Shown here: piece by piece, positions 59,384-64,000 of the stretch | Numbering within the stretch: the stretch's first letter is position 1 | Layout of the letters: every line of letters begins with the position of its first letter | Source of the DNA: Calamus simplicifolius | Taxonomy: Eukaryota > Streptophyta > Magnoliopsida > Arecales > Arecaceae | NCBI GenBank assembly: GCA_900491605.1 | Contig: UESW01004575.1 | Location: 93,480-157,479 of the forward strand | Direction of reading: 5' to 3' | DNA length: 64,000 nt | Notes under the pieces: model-generated | Seen by the model: only the letters and a program-made list of their open reading frames with translations | Database searches by the model: none | What the model was told of the DNA's origin: nothing | Position numbers and translations under genes: made by a program

Positions 59384-59818
59384 TTGCAGGATCATCCACA
59401 AGGGACAAAGGTCCTAGCGATGAATATGATTACTTTTGTTTGCTGCCTTGTTCTCATAATGCCGTTCTATGTTGTATTCGCTAGATACAAAAGAGGAATC
59501 GTTAGGGAGTGGGATGATTGCAAGGCATTGGTTGATGGCTTTCCAAACAATGAACACAAAATGTATAATAATAGCATGAAGCACAAGCTGCTTTTCTTGA
59601 ACGATGCCTTACACCTGAGGTTTGAAAAATCCTTGATGACATGCCGAACGACCCTCTAGCAAGGATGCAGCTAGTGCAACAAGTTTTACCAATTAATAAG
59701 AATAGGGGTGGAATGAGGCCTATGTCAATGGTCCTATATGGGAACTTCCTTTTCATTTCAGGATTTCTTATCGGATTTGCTCTCTATCGCCTTGTGAAGT
59801 GAAAACTTTGACTTGTTC
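59384..59818 (+). pseudogene. Unidentified coding remnant with hydrophobic segments
   Basis: Follows a TTTGCAG acceptor-like site. The frame has a hydrophobic stretch (MITFVCCLVLIMPFYVVFAR) and continues YKRGIVREWDDCKALVDGF. After a frameshift near 59,635 it reads DDMPNDPLARMQLVQQVLPI and ends in FLFISGFLIGFALYRLVK before TGA at about 59,804-59,806. Two membrane-like segments suggest a fragment of a membrane protein. I do not recognise the family. Confidence 0.45.
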
Positions 59819-60399
59819 TTCGCACTCATATGTCTATGGTCATATGATAAGTACACATTTTTATGTCATTGTTATGGTCTTAGATATTTTAATGTGATGA
59901 CTTAATGCTTCTAGCCATATAATTTGATGCAAATTCTATATGCAGGTTGCCAATGTTGCCATGTATCATGGGCCCCCCAAATACCAACATGTTGCCATGT
60001 ATCGGGGGCAACCAATACGGTCTTGCCAATGTTGCCTTGTTCATATGATTTGAAAATTTTTTGCTTCTGTAGGCTGTGATTAGTTTTGAGCCTATTTTAA
60101 TTCAATTCGGCAATAATGATAAGGACTTCTTATTTGTTTTGACGCTCAATGTGTGTGCTGTGATATCATGACTTAGAGGGCAATTCTAATGCAACCATTG
60201 TGAAACATATGTTTGGCACCCTATCTAAGCCAAGGGCCATGATGTTAGGCATTTTCTTACTATTTCCTGACTCGGATGCCTTCCTGAGCCAACTCAATCT
60301 ATGTCCCTTTTAAGTTATGAAGTAAGTTTATTTTCCATGAGAGCTTCAATGTTTTATTACACAGGCCTGTCTTGTTTTTTGTTTGCTTGGTTGCTTAAC

Positions 60400-60811
60400 C
60401 ATAGGTTACCAAAGCTGGAATTCCAATGCCACCAAACAGATCGTTGTGCCCACTGTGCTTTCAAAAATGGGTTAATCTATGCATTGGATCGTATCTGGAA
60501 TTATATTGGAACATATCGTAATGATGACTATGTGGCCCCAAATAAAGCAAAGGTATGGCAACTATGATTTGTGTCATGAGATTTTGTTTTCATTTAGTTT
60601 ATGCTAGTGGTCAAATGTATATGACTGGCTTATACTGGGCTGCTTCATCCCTCAGGCCATCCACAAGCTAACAGAATACCTGAGTTTCCGGGTGAGGGGA
60701 GTTGCCATAGAACTTGTTGATGCATTTGATCTTCCTGATTATGTCACTCGTGCACCCATTGGCATGTCATCAGAAGCATATGCTCGCTACACGCAGTACC
60801 TGGGCTTCTAG
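60400..60811 (+). pseudogene. Two 3'-terminal exons resembling an acyl-CoA oxidase C-terminus
   Basis: Exon A (about 60,402-60,552) reads KNGLIYALDRIWNYIGTYRN, then DDYVAPNKAK and a GT donor at 60,553. Exon B begins after CCCTCAG at about 60,656: AIHKLTEYLSFRVRGVAIEL, VDAFDLPDYVTRAPIGM, and ends YTQYLGF with TAG near 60,811. Phase is kept across the roughly 100-base intron. The combination of an LVDAF-x-x-PD core, the preceding -PNKAK- helix and the following RAPIG suggests the C-terminal helical domain of a peroxisomal acyl-CoA oxidase. This is from memory and unverified. Upstream exons with the FAD and acyl-CoA sites are absent, so it is a captured or stranded fragment. Confidence 0.5.
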
Positions 60812-61740
60812 TTGGAATCATAGCACGTCACAAAGAAAGCCCCATGTTAAGGGCACTGGGTCTGGGTCTGATTGAGTTCTGTTATCACTAGATGTATAAA
60901 AGCCACGGTACATATCACAAGTTAAACCAGTATAAGGGCACTGGGTCTGGGTCTGATTGAGTTCAGCAGATCTTTTTCTCCATTATATTATTTTCGTATA
61001 TTGTAATACCCCTATGATGGCTCATGATGACTGGAGTTTTCTTTGGATGGTGATTCTTTCGTTCATGTAATCCTACTACCAGTTTATAAGCATATATTGA
61101 TATCATGAATAAAAGTCTATGAATTTTTAAATAATGAAGTAGTTTTGACTTGTGGATTGATATCCCAAACGATCTCAAGGTCCACCTTTATAGAAGTGCT
61201 TGAACGTTCGGATTCCGAAGCCTGGAAGCTAGAAGTCGTCACGTTTTTCACTCCAACCTTTTGCAATGAAGTCCAACAGATAAATTTGTCACAAGAGATT
61301 ATTGAATCCCCTACTGATTTGAATTTCATAATTAAAATGGCCAACCATGAAAATGTAAACCTTTATTAAAATACTTCAACACGAATCTTAGTGTGCCCAA
61401 AATCAATTAGATTTCGTTCTATTTCTTTGTAGTCCTAGAATGAATCATCAGTTTGATTTCTCAAGCAAATCAGGCCTTTGTTGTCTTGTATTCTATTTCT
61501 ACTTATTTAGATGTAGCCCCCTTCTATATGAGTAGCATAAAAAGCTTTCAACCACGGCACCGTTTTATTTTACGAGTTCTCGAGTAGGATTCTACTTCAA
61601 CCACGGTTCTTCGGCCATTACTATGGAATGAGTAGGTTCACTGTTAATAGTGATATTTTCAAACGTTACACTGGAGTCATAACTAGAATTGTCATGTACA
61701 CCCCCTACATGTGCTAGTTACTGCAACATTCTCTCACGGA

Positions 61741-62045
61741 TTCGGGGAGCCGTGCTGCACCTCGCCCAGGGTGTGTTCAGGCCCAAAGAGTCGTTGTCCC
61801 CTTCTTCGCCGCCCACTTCGTCGACTTCGGGTCGACCTCAATCAAGACTGCTTCGCTGCTGAAGAGGAAGAGGCTAGCGAGGATCAACATACTGCTGACG
61901 GAGGCTGTGACCTTCGCGGTGCCATTAAGGTTGAACGGCCGGAAGGAGTTGGAGGCAGAGATCATGTGATTCTCAGTGTACTGCAAGAGGAGGAGGAAGA
62001 TATTGGAGGTGGAGGACCAGAGGTTCTGAGGTACTTTAGGGTTTA
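61741..62045. pseudogene. GC-rich coding-like island, family unknown
   Basis: GC content is far above the AT-rich surroundings, and three readings are open for 70-110 codons. One plus-strand frame is acidic (EEEEASEDQHTADGGCDL). Another plus-strand frame is basic and hydrophobic (SLLKRKRLARINILLTEAVT). The minus strand 62,094-61,777 has a hydrophobic stretch (VSSMLILASLFLFSSEAVL). I cannot choose the true frame or strand. It is plausibly a captured exon. Confidence 0.35.
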
Positions 62046-62588
62046 ATCGAATATTTTTGTGGTATATCCTCTCATATCCCTCAATCAAATACAACTAGAG
62101 AAGATAACAAAAAGTGATCCCATGGATTTTTCATTTGTGTTTGATATGATCCATGGGATAGCCAGAGGATATCCCTTGGATAAACACTATCCTATACACT
62201 TATCCAGGGATAGTGTTTTTTGTATCAAACACTATCTAAAAGATAAGTCTGAAAAGTTTAACCAGAGGGATAACCCATGTTTAACCATGAGTTATCCACT
62301 GAACTTATTCCCTAGGGAACCCAGGAATAGCTGAGCTATTTTGAGGGCAAAATTGTTATTTAAAAAAGATGGTTATTTCCTCAGCTATTCTCTAGATAAA
62401 CTCTATCATGTACATTTTATCCAGGGATAGCATTTTAGGAATCAAATACTACCTTAGGGAATAAGTCTAGGGGATAACCCATGTTTATGCTTATCCCCTC
62501 TAGTTAAACTTTTTTTTCAGCTATCTTTATTTGGGAATAAGAAGGAATATCTCCTGAATATTCCCCTTATTTCCTATTTCAAACACCC
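62041..62588. mobile_element. Stacked Tourist-like MITE ends, right side
   Basis: Termini occur near 62,090 (CAAATACAAC), 62,236 (ATCAAACACTATC), 62,453 (ATCAAATACTACC + TTA) and 62,588 (TTTCAAACACCC + TTA), with shared internal text GGGATAACCCATGTTTAACC. This is at least two related elements inserted into or beside one another. Confidence 0.65.
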
Positions 62589-62649
62589 TTATTATTTTTC
62601 TCACCTCTGCTTTTAATGTTATCGCCTACCTGTTATTTCTTGCGTGTCA

Positions 62650-63066
62650 TGGATTAGGAATCTTTCAGGGCCATCGTAAGTACACGACCTTCGTGTCCCT
62701 CGATGGTGCATAAGACCACGCTGCTTGCCGCTATTTCGATTGGTTGTCGTCTCAAGCACATTCCATAGTTTTAAATAATGCCTTCCCTAAGAAGAGATTC
62801 AATAACAAGATGTAGCATATTAATAGGATGCAAGAAAAGAAATGCTTCTTTCCGGCATGAGAGAGAGAGAGAGAGAGAAGAGAGAATACACATCAATGAA
62901 GTCTTGGAAGAGAAGGCCAAAGATGCCTCTTTAGAGTGAAGCATGGGAACTCCCGTATCACAACGTATTGATCTAACATTGTCAGCACTCTTGACACTAA
63001 AGAAAAGTGAAGCATAAAATACTCAGGTTGCTGATTAAAAGGAAAGCCTCAGTCAGTGGCTCTCAA
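62650..63066. repeat. Duplicated block Q, copy 2, right part (empty site of the permuted copia)
   Basis: 62,650-62,755 matches 28,960-29,083 (CTTGCCG...TTCGAT anchor) and 62,768-63,060 matches 41,880-42,770. Only a few bases near 62,755-62,770 lie between, so copy 2 never had the copia found in copy 1. Confidence 0.8.
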
Positions 63067-63551
63067 TGTAATAACCCGTTATCATTAATGGTCCTATTTT
63101 ATTGACTAAATGTTTCTCCTATTAAAGTGATAACAGCCCCCCCTCCCTTAATACCTGAACGCTCGCTTGATGGGGCATGCGGTGAAGGAATTGGGTATAA
63201 AAGGGGACCCATCCTAAGGTTTCATAAGGGTTTCGGTTCTCTCCTCTCGAGAGAGATCCTAAGGTTTCAGAACTTCTCGAGAGAGATCCTAAGATTCTCA
63301 GAGAGAAACCTAAAAGCGGAGGCATTGGAATTGAGTCCCTGATCAAGAGCAATCATGAAGGCATACACCATCTGAATGCGAGAGCTCGTTGATTAGAAGA
63401 CCGATCCATCGAGAAGAGAAAGGGAAGATCAATCGAGATCGTAAAGAAAGGAAGATCTCCCGTGCAGTCCAAAGGAAGGAAGATCGGATTCCTTACCACC
63501 ATTAAATAATAATGGCTGGAGGTAATTATGTTTAAGCAAATTAAGTCTACA
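63067..63551 (+). repeat. 5' LTR of an element running off the window, 485 bp
   Basis: TGTAATAACCCGTT to AAGTCTACA (TGTA/TACA). A TATA box TATAAAAG lies at 63,196-63,203. A primer-binding site follows. Similarity to copy 1 of block Q stops at the proposed start, which supports that boundary. Confidence 0.75.
63196..63203 (+). promoter_or_regulatory. TATA box in the terminal LTR
   Basis: TATAAAAG in GC-rich context, about 355 bases before the LTR end. Confidence 0.7.
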
Positions 63552-63554
63552 TTT

Positions 63555-63571
63555 GGTATCAGAGCAGGTTA
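63555..63571 (+). other. Primer-binding site of the terminal LTR element
   Basis: GGTATCAGAGCAGGTTA, initiator-methionine-tRNA type, three bases after the LTR. Confidence 0.85.
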
Positions 63572-64000
63572 AAACCTCTGCCTTATTTTGCGAGATTTCT
63601 ATCAAGTTTCTCTTTTCAAGCAATTTATGCCGCGTGTTTTCCGTTTTCAGTTTTTCGGATCTCAGGTTGGTTTCGATCAGTTCTGATCTTTGTTCACGGA
63701 ATTGACAGAAACCATTAAACCTATTTCAGATTCCGATTTTTGCGGAAACAAAACGTGGCTTCTTTCTTTTCTATTAAAGATTTCTTTCTAGCATTAAAGG
63801 TTTCCCGGATTTCTTTTTATGGTATTAAAGAGATAGCATTAAAGAAAGAAAAAGAAAGAAACGTAGCATTAAAGAAAAGAAAAACTAAAGAAGAGAAATG
63901 CAGCGGAAACGTGGCTTCAATAACCACATCGGTGAAATATTAAAAAAGGGAGAGAAAACTTTCGGTTTTCGTTTTTCTCGCTTATGGTCTTTCCGTTCTC
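63572..64000 (+). mobile_element. 5' leader of the terminal LTR element (partial)
   Basis: A/T-rich leader with AAAGAAAGAAA-type repeats. No gag reached before the window ends. Confidence 0.65.

Larger units (their letters stand above)
52460..62453. mobile_element. PIF/Harbinger-type composite transposon, about 10 kb
   Basis: Left end GGTAGTGTTTGATAG and right end ATCAAATACTACC form inverted termini that stay similar for roughly 90 bases. TTA lies directly outside both (52,457-52,459; 62,454-62,456), the PIF/Harbinger target triplet. Inside are transposase fragments (54,477-54,698; 58,950-59,150), a 4.16-kb LTR insertion and remnants of host-type exons. A second, offset pair of related termini lies at 52,607 (GGTTGTATTTGAAATAGG) and 62,588 (CCTATTTCAAACACCC), each next to TTA. 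Confidence 0.75.

Overview
The window is repeat-dense nuclear DNA of a seed plant. It shows plant-type LTR retrotransposons of both superfamilies, initiator-methionine-tRNA-type primer-binding sites, a Ty3/gypsy Tat-lineage element with two RNase H domains and an antisense ORF, Tourist-like and hAT MITEs, and no operon-like coding. A low-GC background carrying a GC-rich Tat pol would suit a monocot, for example a palm, but the sequence does not prove this. I found no intact host gene, rRNA, tRNA or CRISPR array. Almost every coding signal is a decayed transposon protein. The exceptions are short remnants of captured host-type exons near 59.4-62.0 kb.

Layout. 1-7,389: decayed Tekay/Del-type chromovirus, cut by the left window edge, with a full 2.3-kb 3' LTR and a 1.76-kb foreign solo LTR (TSD AGTAT) in its interior. 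7,390-11,969: old sequence with dead copia pol and a hAT-type MITE. 11,975-24,284: 12.3-kb Tat element (proposed TSD TGCTC) with gag, protease, RT, RNase H, second RNase H and integrase, then a 99-bp tandem array and an antisense coiled-coil/PF04195-type ORF. 25,332-27,975: inverted solo LTR of the chromovirus family (TSD TTACC). 29,084-41,870: a copia element whose parts are circularly permuted (mid-gag, pol, LTR, primer-binding site, gag start). A second, 8.0-kb copia (TSD ATGTT) is nested in it on the minus strand. 42-50 kb: old duplicated sequence with MITEs and microsatellites. 52,460-62,588: PIF/Harbinger composite with transposase remnants, a 4.16-kb LTR insertion (TSD CTTAG) and host-type exon remnants. 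63,067 to the end: 5' LTR and leader of another LTR element, cut by the right edge.

Below the transposons lies a tandem segmental duplication. Sequence at 7.4-10.8 kb recurs at 43.7-45.3 kb. Sequence at 24.3-29.1 plus 41.9-42.8 kb recurs in the same order at 50.0-52.4 plus 62.65-63.07 kb. With insertions removed the unit is about 8.5-9 kb. Each copy serves as a natural empty site for insertions in the other. This supports the solo LTR at 25.3 kb and the unusual circularly permuted copia, which I consider the most interesting object in the window.

All homology statements come from reading translations and repeats by eye. No alignment or database search was run.
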